Shown one piece after another: positions 1 to 10,830 of a DNA stretch of 64,000 bases (position 1 is its first letter; every line of letters starts with the position of its first letter). A program made the translations under genes and the position numbers. Origin of the DNA: Iris pallida (lineage: Eukaryota > Streptophyta > Magnoliopsida > Asparagales > Iridaceae); NCBI GenBank assembly GCA_029216955.1, contig JANAVB010002199.1, positions 17,627,061 to 17,691,060 of the forward strand. The letters run 5' to 3'. The notes beneath the pieces were generated by a model, which worked only from the letters and a program-made list of their open reading frames with translations, did no database searches and was not told where the DNA came from.

Positions 1-1754
1 AATAATGGCACAACTACTCCTAAAATATTGTCAACATATCCAGTCAGTATAGAACGAGTACATAAATCTCATAACAGATCTCATGATAGAATAAAAGCCA
101 TAAGACTATAAATAGAGCATATACAATAAAATCATGGAGTGTACATATGTGTAACATGGCATGGTAAGCTGTAGAGCTAGAGCTAGAACAGGAAAGTAGA
201 ACTGATCATGGTATGTAAACAAATTAGGGTAAGCCATCTATCCAATGTGTGTGAGTAGTAGTTTCAACTTGTGATCGGCTTGGGCACCTGTAAGTAACTG
301 GCCTGGCTAGTCATAAGTGCGGTATATGACTAACACTGTTCTGAAATGCGGGATGGATTTGATCACAAGCATACGCTACTACTCCTCTACTCCAACTGGT
401 AGAATGGATCCAAACAGGACACGTCACTGCACGGGATTCTATGAGAAGGGAGCAAATCTTCTATAGAATCGGTGACCATACATTGCACAAGAGCTACAAA
501 GGAGCTTGCACAATACATCCCAAGCTAACAAGGAGTAACATCTCTTGTCAAGATCCAGGAATACCAATCCGTGAGAACCATGTGTCAGGAATAAGTATAT
601 CTACACTAAGTACATGAATCATAACAGTTATCACAAATTGGAAAAAAGTTATCAGAGAATGTACTCGCCTGTGATGTGATGGATAAGTCGACTGAGTCTA
701 AGAACAGTGCCTCGAGGACCTATAGATGGAATACTGTATCAATATAAGGGTTTGGAAGTAAAATCAAGTCATACTAAGTCAAACTAGGTCAAGACAAGTC
801 AAGGGTTGACTTACAGTTGACTTTGGTCAACTGGTCAACTCCGGTCAACCAAGGTCAAAACTAGTCTAACCTAGGTCAAATGGTGACTCTACTTCGCCGT
901 TCAGTCAAAGTAGTCAACCATGATCAATAGGGTCAAAGCTAGTCTTTATAAACATCTACAGGGTCAATATATTCAATTTTAGTGGTTGTGAAATCACTGA
1001 AATCGATGGATCTCAATTCCGATACAAGGATCTAAAATACGAATAAACAGAGAAGGATTATAATAATAGGGTGAAAACCTACAAGTGTTGTCGGATGGTG
1101 AAACAACCATCACCAACGTGTCCAGAATGGTAAAATCAACTAGATAGTCTATCCATAAGTCCAATTTGGACACAGGGACAAAAAGGTAATTTCGGGTCAA
1201 AACGGTGTCCGTGTCGGACCCGTTTTGTACCAAAAAACGTGCAAGAATTCTAGTCCACTAAACCTAACAAATTATATGTCCACGAATCAAGAATATCGAT
1301 ACGAACTCAAGGTATGTCCAGAATTGAATTCCGTTGACCCGATCTCAGATTGGTCCGTTGATCCGGATACTGGAATCCGATTTGCACGAAAAAGCGTATC
1401 GGAGCCAATGTCCTCAAAACTCAGCAAATTATATGTCAACGAGTCCAGAATGACGATACGAATCCAACGGTATATCCAGAATTGGATTTCGATGAGTCGG
1501 CGTCAAAAAGTACCCGAACTGTGGGGCCCACTTGGTACCGAAATGCGTGCCAGGGTCCACGTCCTCCAAATCTAACAAACTTTATATGAAAACGTGCCAC
1601 AACGACGCCACGAGTCTACTGGTAGCGTCAGAAATTGAATCTGGAGTCCCGTGTTCAAAAATAGAATTTTACAAGTTGGAAATTATGAATTCGGACGGCC
1701 AACTTTGGCGTCGAATTCAACCAATTAAACAAGCTCAAAATGAAATAAAACTGG
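1..1754 (-). mobile_element. LTR of a large Ty3/gypsy-type element (family F'), left part
   Basis: From about 1086 this stretch matches, in diverged form, the LTRs of element F near 35300 and 41740: a shared run around the GTTGTCGGATG motif, then repeated 'CCAAATTGGAC', 'AAATTATATGTC' and 'CGACGCCACGAGTCTA' motifs. It continues at 24228 after the B insertion and ends in TTACA at 26287. The F LTR has about 1850 bp before the shared motif, so this LTR probably starts some 0.8 kb left of the window. The coding strand is inferred as minus, because the F LTRs have a polypurine tract on that side. It could be a solo LTR or the right LTR of an element lying to the left. Short ORFs inside it are not gene-like. 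Confidence 0.75.
780..967. promoter_or_regulatory. Cluster of W-box-like TTGAC/GTCAA motifs in the F' LTR
   Basis: About fourteen GTCAA or TTGAC cores fall in under 200 bp, many in the full forms TTGACT, TTGACC or GGTCAA, on both strands. TTGAC(C/T) is the known core bound by WRKY factors. The F LTRs show no such cluster at the matching position. The density is directly visible; a role in stress-responsive transcription is inference. Confidence 0.45.
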
Positions 1755-2642
1755 AGGGGTGTCACGCCCCAGAACCAGAATACTGGAGAGCGGGGGCAGA
1801 CATAGCCAGCTACGTATAACGGAATGGAATCCACACCGCTATACGGTCACGGCTGTCTAGATATGTGAGGGTTTCACTACAATCCATCAGTCTCTTAAGG
1901 TCATAAAATAGCCTATTGTCTCAATCTCAACCAACTAATAATAGTTACAAGATATCAGACCACCAAATACACAATAGTAAGGCATCCCATACATTACATA
2001 TTCAGATGATCATGAAGCTAGTCGTTATAAAATGTGAGGACTAGCAAGAGTTCAGTCATACATGATCAACCCCCGGGGCTTGTCAATCATGTTACAGCCC
2101 GTAGGCAGACAGTAAGTAAGTACAATCGAGCTAACACTTGCTCGTTGGCTAAACGCCTCAAAAGAATAATTTACAATATTACAGTGGGAGAACAAAAGAA
2201 ACCCACTCGATGCCCTGGTTACGCCTGGTGACCACCATCGGGCTGGAAAGCAGGGAGATCCTTTGGTGCTGCTCCGGTATCTGGCCATACAAAATCAGCT
2301 GGGTCAGACCCTAGAAAGAGCAAGTGCCACAAAGGAGGCTTCACTTAAGAACTAAAACCAACAAATCATTAGCATTCAATACATAAGAAAACAAAATAAA
2401 TAACACAGATTGAGGTTTGTGCACTACCAATGCACTTATCCCAATCAGAGAAAATAATTAAAAGAAGCATCATTGACCTACGATAACTGGAGAATCATGC
2501 TAAATAAAATATAGCTGGACAATATATGAAGAGAAAACGAAGGCACTATTCCGGAAGCCAGGTTACAATCCTTAAACCAAACAAGGACCGAGATTGTAAC
2601 CCTTCGCCTGAACAGAACTTAGTCTCCTGATCATTTTTTGCT

Positions 2643-3075
2643 AAAAGTGACAATCATTAAGGTGAAAAGGAGAGAGAGTACAACGATAAAGTGACAATAA
2701 AGAGTGCAATACGCTAGAGTGACAATAGAGTACAATCGTTATAGTGACAATCTGGAGTGACAATCATTATAGTGACAATCTAGAGTGACAATTATTCAAT
2801 CATTCTGGTACAATCTTACAATCAATCACTTCTACACAATACTATACTGGACTAGACTCCATCCAAGCAATCACGGCCAATCATTGCCTACGGCTTTCTA
2901 CATTAACTAACTAGGGTTATCACAATCCTAGTTACTAGCAAGATGCAATGAGATGCTCCAAGTAGCCACAGGCCCTGCAGCTATCCAGGTTATCCAGGCG
3001 AACATTATAGTGACAATCTAGAGAGTACAATACATTAGAGTGACAATAGAATTCAATCATTTAAGTGACAATGGT
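2643..3075. repeat. Interspersed AGTGACAAT short-repeat field in LTR1
   Basis: The core (A)GTGACAAT recurs about a dozen times between 2645 and 2795, often as 'agtgacaatc' preceded by ATTAT or CTAGAG. It returns at 3008-3072. The same field sits in LTR2 near 7526-7950. Spacing is irregular, so this is a short-motif cluster and not a clean tandem array. Its location in the LTR suggests possible cis-regulatory sites; that is inference. Confidence 0.6.
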
Positions 3076-3604
3076 GGGTGTCCCACATAACATTGGGCTG
3101 GAAATGTGCCCTACTCGTCGGCAGGCTACAAGTCCAAACATTTGCGGCCGGGATAACGGGATCACCTGTAACTGGGGAACATCTCTTCATGTCTAATGAA
3201 TTATACTAGTCATTAACCTTAGTCCATTTCAGTCGGTACTCCTGACCGTGGTACTCAGGAGTCCCCTCCTAGACATGATGCAAGACAGGACTGGATTATT
3301 TGTACAAGCACAATCGCCCACGGTGTCAGGATTAATTATACAGGTCATGTTATGTCAGGTAGCCGTCGCAACAGCTGCTCAAGATATATCAGGTCAGGTT
3401 ATCATGCCAAGTGTACTTGTCAGGGGTGCGCTACGACGGGCCACTATCAGGTCATGCCAGATTATTATGTCAGGAGTGCACCACTACGGGTCACTATCAC
3501 GTCATGCTCAATTATCAATTACAAACATATCAAGTGAATTCATGATTATCAAGTTCAGGACAAAATATCAATATACAAGGCTATAGAAGATCCAGGGAAA
3601 TCAG

Positions 3605-3785
3605 GCTACGCTCAGGCCAAGCTACGCTCAGGTCAGCATACGCTCAGGTCATACGCTCAGGTCATACGCTCAGGCCAGGCTACGCTCAGGCCAAGCCATG
3701 CTCAGGTCATACGCTCAGGTCAGCATACGCTCAGGTCATACGCTCAGGTCAGGCTACGTTCAGGTCAGCTACGCTCAGGTCATAC
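3605..3785. repeat. TACGCTCAGG tandem array in LTR1
   Basis: The decamer TACGCTCAGG recurs about fifteen times, separated by 2-8 nt (TCA, CCAGGC, CCAAGC, TCAGCA). Matching arrays are at 8523-8705 and in LTR3 (9868-9982, resuming at 23206). Element D inserted inside one of these units, with ACGCT as its target duplication. Confidence 0.8.
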
Positions 3786-4015
3786 GCTCCCAAAAGGCAG
3801 CGTATGAGGTCCATACGACTCCTTGTCACCCAAGTGAGCGTATGCAAGACATACGCTCCCAAAAGGCAGCGTATGGACTCTATACGACTCCTTGTCATGC
3901 AAGCGAGCGTATGCAAGACATACGCTCCCAAAAGGCAGCGTATGGACTCCATACGACTCCTTGTCATGCAAGCGAGCGTATGCAAGACATACGCTCCCAA
4001 AAGGCAGCGTATGGG
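3783..4015. repeat. 69-bp palindromic minisatellite in LTR1, about 3.4 copies
   Basis: Units begin with TACGCTCCCAAAAGGCAGCG and recur every 69 bp (near 3783, 3852, 3921, 3990). Each unit joint carries a perfect 9-bp inverted pair, GAGCGTATG and CATACGCTC, around a 5-nt loop. Because 69 is a multiple of three, several frames stay open on both strands and create spurious 60-120 aa ORFs. The array recurs in LTR2 (8702-8936) and LTR3 (23252-23490). Confidence 0.85.
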
Positions 4016-4748
4016 GACTGTGCTGCGCTAAAGAGCACGCGCAACTCAGTGGCGTAAGCTAAAAAGCTCGCGCACTGCTCACTGTCTTCTCCAAAACAGC
4101 AAGAACTCCATGGTTGAACCCAAAGCTTCAAAAGTCCATAACTTGGTCAAAATAAGTCCAAATCCAACTTTGCAAAGTTCTATCTTGGGTAGAACAAAAT
4201 TCTCTAAAACATGAAACCATCAAAACTCGGAAATAACAATGTTTAGTAGATCAAAACCCAAGATTTTCGAAAATAATTTAAACTTAGATCTACAAGAATC
4301 CAGCCATGAAAAGAGAAATGTCAAGTACTAAAGTAAGTTGAAATGTTGCAAGGAAGAGAATAGAACAATAAAATTCGGGTTCCTTCATGAAGCAAGATGC
4401 ACTTGCCTAAGGGGTGTTCTTGGTGTTGTGTGGAGGAAGGAAGAAGAAGAAGATGAAGAAATAAATAAGAGAATTATGAGGAGAGAGAAAGGTAGGTGGA
4501 GATAATAAAGAGGGTAGTTGTGGTGGAAATGAGGGAGGAGCATAGGCTAAGGTGTTCCAATGTAAAATAAACCAAACCAACCCAATCCTTTTCCATAAAA
4601 TAAACCAAGCCAGGTAAAACCCAGTTACGAGAACCAAAATCTACAAGTCAAGCCAATTACAAGTACATGCCAAAATCCGAGAAAATAAATACAGATCTGA
4701 AATACATGCAAGCTTGACAAAGTACATATTCAGAATATGGGTGTTACA

Positions 4749-4766
4749 ACTCTACCCACCTTAAAA
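4749..4766 (-). other. Polypurine tract of element B
   Basis: Read on the minus strand, a purine-rich AAGGTGGGTAGAGT-type run directly precedes the LTR start TGTAACACCC. The same arrangement occurs in E (56820) and, slightly altered, in F (37893). It is the expected primer site for plus-strand DNA synthesis and fixes coding on the minus strand. Confidence 0.65.
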
Positions 4767-4913
4767 GAATTCTGTCCTCAGAATTTAATCAAGGAGTTAG
4801 AGATGTAAAAGCTAACTATACTATCCACAAGACTACACTAAGCAAACAATCAAACAATCATACATGCAAGCAAGGGATGGAAAAGCATAAGGCATAAGGA
4901 AGACATTATACCT

Positions 4914-5200
4914 TACGAGTTAAACAGGTAGGTTTAACGTGATCGGATGTTATCCTCACACTCCCATGTTTGACTCTCCCAAGGAGCGATAAACTTAAGC
5001 CACATGAACTAAACTGATAGTCTTGTGCTTGAGGTCTCTCTCTTTGGTCAAACAGGGATACGGGCCTCTCCTCACACGAAAAGGTTGGTACCAATAACCT
5101 TTTTTGAATGATCTAGGATATGGCTCGGGTCCGGAATGTACCGTTGTAATTAGGATACATGAAATACGCCATGCACCCCTCATAATGACGGTAGAAAAGC
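4914..5200 (-). pseudogene. Remnant of the pol 3' end (post-integrase linker and chromodomain)
   Basis: On the minus strand this aligns by eye with the intact pol C-terminus of E at 56989-57260. It covers the region equivalent to E's 'MHDVFHVSQLRR' motif and the following chromodomain-like stretch ('ISLVHV' here, 'INLVRVVW' in E). It is split over at least three frames by small indels and directly abuts the gag 3' end, so about 3 kb of protease, RT, RNase H and integrase sequence has been deleted. It is non-functional. Confidence 0.7.
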
Positions 5201-5251
5201 AAGATAAGAGGACACATATACCTCTCGGCCAATTCTGAACCTGAGCCTGGG

Positions 5252-6385
5252 CTAGGGCAAACTGCCGCGGGTTCTGTTGCTGGAAAGTCTGGGCCTGAGT
5301 CGACAATGGCCTCGGGAACGGGAACTGCTCTGGTGAACTGGAGCTGGTACTGGTGCTGGTCCCCTAACCGAGGGACTAGATACTGTCGATGCTGAATCAA
5401 CTCTGAAAGGGCAGGACCCCACCCTATGGTTCGGTGCTCCACACAATAAACACAATCCCAACGCCTTGCGACACTCTGCTACCACGTGTCCAGGCATCCC
5501 ACAATAAGAATAGCCCACGGTGGAAGACTGCACTTGCTTCTGTTTCTGCTGAGAGTACGTCGGGGTTGAGTGCTGGACCGACGTAACTGAAGCTGCTCGC
5601 CTCGGAGCTCCAATAGTTAAAGTCCCAGCTGCTGGGGGTGGTGCCGAAGACTGGTTCATTTGACTATGGGACCGCTTCCGACCTCCGGTCCTGTCCACTA
5701 TTCGCTGGGAGGTATACTCGTGCCTCCTTGCTGCTCGCAACACCGCATCATAGGTCTGATGCTCGAACTGTTCTACTGCCAATATAATCTCCAGGTGAAG
5801 TCCCTGTTGGAACCTCTGTGCTCTGTCAAACTCGGTTGCCACCAAGGTGGGAGCAAACCGACTGAGTCTGGAAAACTCGGCCGCATAACCGTCGACCGTC
5901 CTCCCCATCTGCTTAAGATTACTGAACCTGGTCTGCAAGTCATATCGAGCCACTGCATCATAATACTTGATCTGGAACTTCTCGCTGAACACTGCCCAGG
6001 AGACAGGTGTTGTCAATCCCACTGCTTGTACGGCCCACCAATTGTGAGCTAGATCCAATAACTGTAGGCGCACCACAGCCACCTTCTCGTCTTCTGGAGT
6101 CTTCGCGGCTTCGAGAATCACCTCTATATCTTGTAGCCAAGCATCGGCAGCAATGGCATCCTCGCTGCCATCGAAGAATGGAGGGTTCAGACGCTTAAAA
6201 CTGTTGACCGCACTGTTCCCTCGGGGTCCACCTCTATTCAGAGCATCTTGTACTACTTGGTGCAGGGCATCTCCCTGACGATCTTGGGACGCAAGTAATT
6301 CACGGATGAGTCCTACCAATCCTCCATCCTCTGACCCTGCTGGCTGGACGGGCTGAACTGGCGGCACTAGTTCTCCAGGAGGCAC
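5252..6385 (-). CDS. gag: Gag polyprotein of element B, pol-less
   Basis: This 377-aa ORF encodes the structural capsid and nucleocapsid protein that forms retrotransposon particles in the cytoplasm. The N-terminal third has a glutamine and proline-rich leader, then the gag core typical of Tekay-like elements ('[20 protein letters not shown]' near residue 62; 'YDLQTRFSNLKQ' near 145). A basic stretch follows (RKRSH near 238). Two zinc knuckles lie near residues 297-325. The first has lost its first cysteine (YSYC instead of C-x2-C), and the second (CLLCGAPNHRVGSC) keeps all four ligands. The ORF runs without break into sequence joined to the pol remnant, so its last residues are not native. 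The start at 6385 is an ATG; the true start may lie upstream. Translation from this copy is uncertain. Confidence 0.8.
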   Translation of the reverse strand: MPPGELVPPVQPVQPAGSEDGGLVGLIRELLASQDRQGDALHQVVQDALNRGGPRGNSAVNSFKRLNPPFFDGSEDAIAADAWLQDIEVILEAAKTPEDEKVAVVRLQLLDLAHNWWAVQAVGLTTPVSWAVFSEKFQIKYYDAVARYDLQTRFSNLKQMGRTVDGYAAEFSRLSRFAPTLVATEFDRAQRFQQGLHLEIILAVEQFEHQTYDAVLRAARRHEYTSQRIVDRTGGRKRSHSQMNQSSAPPPAAGTLTIGAPRRAASVTSVQHSTPTYSQQKQKQVQSSTVGYSYCGMPGHVVAECRKALGLCLLCGAPNHRVGSCPFRVDSASTVSSPSVRGPAPVPAPVHQSSSRSRGHCRLRPRLSSNRTRGSLP

Positions 6386-6640
6386 GGCTCGGGAGGCTGC
6401 TGCTGAGGACTGAGCTCCTTCTGGCTGATCAACAGGATCGATATCGCTGAAGCAATGACATCAGGAATATTAAGGAAGGACTAGGATAGATCAATGATAC
6501 AAGTATGTGATCAAGTCAGGAATTCAGGGAGATAAGAAGATACGAGTGGAGACCAAAGGTGAGTACAGATTGAGACATCTATCCGGTAAACCCTCACATT
6601 TCTTGATTGACAAGACCTGCATGGGTCACCACTTAAACCA
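6386..6640 (-). other. 5' leader and putative primer binding site of element B
   Basis: This is non-coding sequence between gag and LTR2. On the minus strand, the bases right after the LTR end (GGGCGTGACA) are TGGTTTAAGTGGTGACCC. This does not match the common initiator-Met primer site TGGTATCAGAGC. The following CCATGCAGGTCT is shared with elements E and F, so the region is conserved across families. Primer identity is unresolved. Confidence 0.5.
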
Positions 6641-9600
6641 TGTCACGCCCCAGAACCAGAATACTGGAGAGCGGGGGCAGACATAGCCAGCTACGTATAA
6701 CAGAATGGAATCCATACCGATATACGGTCACGGCTGTCTAGATATGTGAGGGTTTCACTACAATCCATCAGTCTCTTAAGGTCATAAAATAGCCTATTGT
6801 CTCAATCTCAACCAACTAATAATAGTTACAAGATATCAGACCACCAAATACACAATAGTAAGGCGTCCCATACATTACATATTCAGATGATCATGAAGCT
6901 AGTCGTTACAAAATGTGAGGACTAGCAAGAGTTCAGTCATACATGATCAACCCCCGGGGCTTGTCAATCATGTTACAGCCCGTAGGCAGACAGTAAGTAA
7001 GTACAATCGAGCTAACACTTGCTCGTCGGCTAAACGCCTCAAAAGAATAATTTACAATATTACAGTGGGAGAACAAAAAAACCCACTCGATGCCCTGGTT
7101 ACGCCTGGTGACCACCATCGGGCTGGAAAGTAGGAAGATCCTTTGGTGCTGCTCCGGTATCTGGCCATACAAAACCAGCTGGGTCAGACCCCAAAAAGAG
7201 CAAGTGCCACAAAGGAGGCTTCACTTAAGAACTAAAACCAATAAATCATTAGCATTCAATACATAAGAAAACAAAATAAATAACACAGATTGAGGTTTGT
7301 GCACTACCAATGCACTTATCCCAATCAGAGAAAATAATTAAGAGAAGCATCATTGACCTACGATAACTGGAGAATCATGCTAAATAAAATATAGCTGGAC
7401 AATATATGAAGAGAAAACGAAGGCACTATTCCGGAAGCCAGGTTACAATCCTTAAACCAAACAAGGACCGAGATTGTAACCCTTCGCCTGAACAGAACTT
7501 AGTCTCCTGATCATTTATTGCTAAAAGTGACAATCATTAAGGTGAAAAGGAGAGAGAGTACAACGATAAAGTGACAATAAAGAGTGCAATACGCTAGAGT
7601 GACAATAGAGTACAATCGTTATAGTGACAATCTGGAGTGACAATCATTATAGTGACAATCTGGAGTGATAATCATTCAATCATTCTGGTACAATCTTACA
7701 ATCAATCACTTCTACACAATACTATACTGGACTAGACTCCATCCAAGCAATCACGGCCAATCATTGCCTACGGCTTTCTACATTAACTAACTAGGGTTAT
7801 CACAATCCTAGTTATTAGCAAGATGCAATGAGATGCTCCAAGTAGCCACAGGCCCTGCAGCTATCCAGGTTATCCAGGCGAACATTATAGTGACAATCTA
7901 GAGAGTACAATACATTAGAGTGACAATAGAATTCAATCATTTAAGTGACAATGGTGGGTGCCCCACATAACAGTGGGCTGGAAATGTGCCCTACTCGTCG
8001 GCAGGCTACAAGTCCAAATATTTGCGGCCGGGATAACAGAATCACCTGTAACTGGGGAACATCTTTTCATGTCTAATAAATTATACTAGTCATTAACCTC
8101 AGTCCATTTCAGTCGGTACTCCTGACCGTGGTACTCAGGAGTCCCCTCCTAGACATGATGCAAGACAGGACTGGATTATTTGTACAAGCACAATCGCCCA
8201 CGGTGTCAGGATTAATTATACAGGTCATGTCATGTCAGGTAGCCGTCGCAACAGCTGCTCAAGATATATCAGGTCAGGTTATCATGCCAAGTGTACTTGT
8301 CAGGGGTGCGCCACGACGGGCCACTATCAGGTCATGCCAGGTTATTATGTCAGGAGTGCACCACTACGGGTCACTATCACGTCATGCTCAATTATCAATT
8401 ACAAATATATCAAGTGAATTCATGATTATCAAGTTCAGGACAAAAGGCGTAAGGATATAAAATGGACGTTAAATATCTAATAAAATATCAATATACAAGG
8501 CTATAGAAGATCCAGAGAAATCAGGCTACGCTCAGGCCAAGCTACGCTCAGGTCAGCATACGCTCAGGTCATACGCTCAGGTCATACGCTCAGGCCAGGC
8601 TACGCTCAGGCCAAGCCACGCTCAGGTCATACGCTCAGGTCAGCATACGCTCAGGTCATACGCTCAGGTCAGGCTACGCTCAGGTCAGCTACGCTCAGGT
8701 CATACGCTCCCAAAAGGCAGCGTATGAGGTCCATACAACTCCTTGTCACCCAAGTGAGCGTATGCAAGACATACGCTCCCCAAAAGGCAGCGTATGGACT
8801 CCATATGACTCCTTGTCATGCAAGCGAGCGTATGCAAGGCATACGCTCCCAAAAGGCAGCGTATGGACTCCATACGACTCCTTGTCATGCAAGCGAGCGT
8901 ATGCAAGACATACGCTCCCAAAAGGCAGCGTATGGGGACTGCGCTGCGCTAAAGAGCACGCACAACTCAGTAGCGTAAGCTAAAAAGCTCGCGCACTGCT
9001 CACTGTCTTCTCCAAAACAGCAAGAACTCCATGGTTGAACCCAAAGCTTCAAAAGTCCATAACTTGGTCAAAATAAGTCCAAATCCAACTTTGTAAAGTT
9101 CTATCTTGGGTAGAACAAAATTCTCTAAAACATGGAACCATCAAAACTCGGAAATAACAATGTTTAGTAGATCAAAACCCAAGATTTTCGAAAATAATTT
9201 AAACTTAGATCTACAAGAATTCAGCCATGAAAAGAGAAATGTCAAGTACTAAAGTAAGTTGAAATGTTGCAAGGAAGAGAATGGAACAATAAAATTCGAG
9301 TTCCTTCATGAAGCAAGATGCACTTGCCTAAGGGGTGTTCTTGGTGTTGTGTGGAGGAAGGAAGAAGAAGAAGATGAAGAAATAAATAAGAGAATTATGA
9401 GGAGAGAGAAAGGTAGGTGGAGATAATAAAGAGGGTAGTTGTGGTGGAAATGAGGGAGGAGCATAGGCTAAGGTGTTCCAATGTAAAATAAACCAAACCA
9501 ACCCAATCCTTCTCCATAAAATAAACCAAGCCAGGTAAAACCCAGTTACGAGAACCAAAATCTACAAGTCAAGCCAATTACAAGTACATGCCAAAATCCG

Positions 9601-9669
9601 AGAAAATAAATACAGATCTGAAATACATGCAAGCTTGACAAAATACATATTCAGAATATGGGTGTTACA
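6641..9669 (-). repeat. LTR2 of element B (5' LTR in coding sense)
   Basis: This 3029-bp LTR is nearly identical to LTR1 and keeps the 44-bp segment that LTR1 lost. It ends GGTGTTACA and is followed again by internal-type sequence (9670), which proves a third LTR unit. Its 69-bp array is at 8702-8936 and its TACGCTCAGG array at 8523-8705. Confidence 0.92.
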
Positions 9670-9831
9670 ACTCTACCCACCTTAAAAGAATTTCGTCCTC
9701 GGAATTTAATCAAGGAGTTAGAGATGTAAAAGCTAACTATACTATCCACAAGACTACACTAAGCAAACAATCAAACAATCATACATGCAAGCAAGGGATG
9801 GAAAAGCATAAGGCATAAGGAAGACATTATA
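9670..9831 (-). other. Internal-domain remnant between LTR2 and LTR3 of B
   Basis: About 160 bp repeats the sequence after LTR1 (4749-4911), including the polypurine tract. It then jumps in 'CATTATA' to the middle of an LTR ('TCAATATACAAGG'). The internal and LTR sequences share ATA at the join, a 3-bp microhomology typical of illegitimate recombination. No coding content. Confidence 0.8.
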
Positions 9832-9982
9832 TCAATATACAAGGCTATAGAAGATCCAGGGAAATCAAGCTACGCTCAGGCCAAGCTACGCTCAGGTCAG
9901 CATACGCTCAGGTCATACGCTCAGGCCAGGCTACGCTCAGGCCAAGCCACGCTCAGGTCATACGCACAGGTCAGCATACGCT
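9832..9982 (-). repeat. Truncated LTR3 of B, left piece
   Basis: It matches LTR1 from about 3567 and LTR2 from about 8490 through the TACGCTCAGG array, up to the D insertion. The first 1.8 kb of the LTR is missing. It ends with ACGCT (9978-9982), the target site duplicated by D. Confidence 0.85.
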
Positions 9983-10344
9983 TGTAGGCCTTTAAAAATG
10001 ACAGTCACGCTGAGTTGATCAGGACAGAGTCAAACGTCACGCTCAGTTGATCCAGACAATATTTACAAATCACGCTGGGGAGACAGCTCATCATTTGTCA
10101 GAGAGTAATTATGACTGACAGCACAATAGTCGAAGAATGTCTCTTCGTATGCCACGTATGCACAGAATTCGAGAGATCACAGCTGTCTATTGCATGATTT
10201 TCAAAATCTTCTTCAGCAAGACTCAACCTTCGTCAAGTTAGCCCATAAGAGCTTCTTGTCATTTAATGTGACTGACAAAAGCAATCACTACCAGAGATTT
10301 TGTGTCAGTCGAGGCACGCTGAATCAAGACAGCTGGCAGTTCTA

Positions 10345-10620
10345 TCCCAAATCTGCGTGTATTCTGAAGTTTTCTTCCTCAAGTCTGCGTGAATTCTGAA
10401 GTTTTTTTCATCAAAGTCTGCGTAGATTCTGAAGCTTCTTGCCCCAAGTTTGCATAGATTTTGAAGCTTTCTACCCCGAGTTTGCGTGGATTTCGTCTTC
10501 ACCAAGTCTGCGTGGATTCTGAAGCTTCTTGTCCCAAGTTTGCGTGGATTTTGAAGCTTTCTACCCCGAGTCTGCGTGGATTTCATCTTCAATAAGTCTG
10601 CGTGGATTTCATCAAATTGG
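10345..10620. repeat. 31-bp-type minisatellite in the 5' LTR of D
   Basis: Seven to eight degenerate units centred on CTGCGTGGATT, alternating CTTCTTGCCCCAAG and CTTTCTACCCCGAG spacers. The same array lies in the 3' LTR near 22545-22810. It is upstream of the TATA box, so it is in U3. It generates a repetitive antisense ORF that I do not regard as a gene. Confidence 0.8.
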
Positions 10621-10819
10621 AGTACGTGGCAGCCATGCCACTGATCTCTCGCCTGCGTGTCCTGTAACTTGCACACGACTCATGCATGATTGCCATGTGT
10701 CCAACAGTTACAGGCCACGTCCAGTAATTGCTCACAACCTTGCGTATGTTAAATCCTGCATGATTTTCAACTAAGCACAGGCTGTGAAGACAGTTATCTT
10801 TTCAGTTATTATTTTTGAC

Positions 10820-10830
10820 TATATAAATAG
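10820..10830 (+). promoter_or_regulatory. TATA box of element D LTR promoter
   Basis: TATATAAATAG lies about 170 bp before the LTR end. The 3' LTR copy reads TATAAATAG (23020-23028), with one changed base upstream. Position and sequence fit the Pol II promoter for the genomic RNA. Confidence 0.7.

Larger units (their letters stand above)
1760..4748 (-). repeat. LTR1 of element B (3' LTR in coding sense)
   Basis: This 2989-bp LTR runs from TGTCACGCCCC to GTGTTACA and is nearly identical to 6641-9669. It lacks about 44 bp that LTR2 has near 8445-8485, with an AAAATAT-type microhomology at the breakpoint (about 3566). It holds an AGTGACAAT repeat field, a TACGCTCAGG array and a 69-bp palindromic array. 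Confidence 0.92.

Noticed and set aside
3783..4015. CRISPR-like regular palindromic repeats
   Set aside because: Repeats and spacers are both conserved, the array lies in a plant LTR and no cas genes exist. It is a minisatellite.
3698..4057. 119-aa ORF of 23-residue repeats
   Set aside because: Comes from the 69-bp LTR array. Several frames are open at once and there is no start context or domain; reported only as a repeat.
5660..6052. 130-aa plus-strand ORF opposite B gag (and similar ones opposite E pol)
   Set aside because: Shadow of the minus-strand gag or pol reading, with no independent motif.
10305..10676. 123-aa antisense repetitive ORF in the D LTR (also 22503-22916)
   Set aside because: It follows the 31-bp minisatellite, upstream of the TATA box, and carries no recognisable domain.
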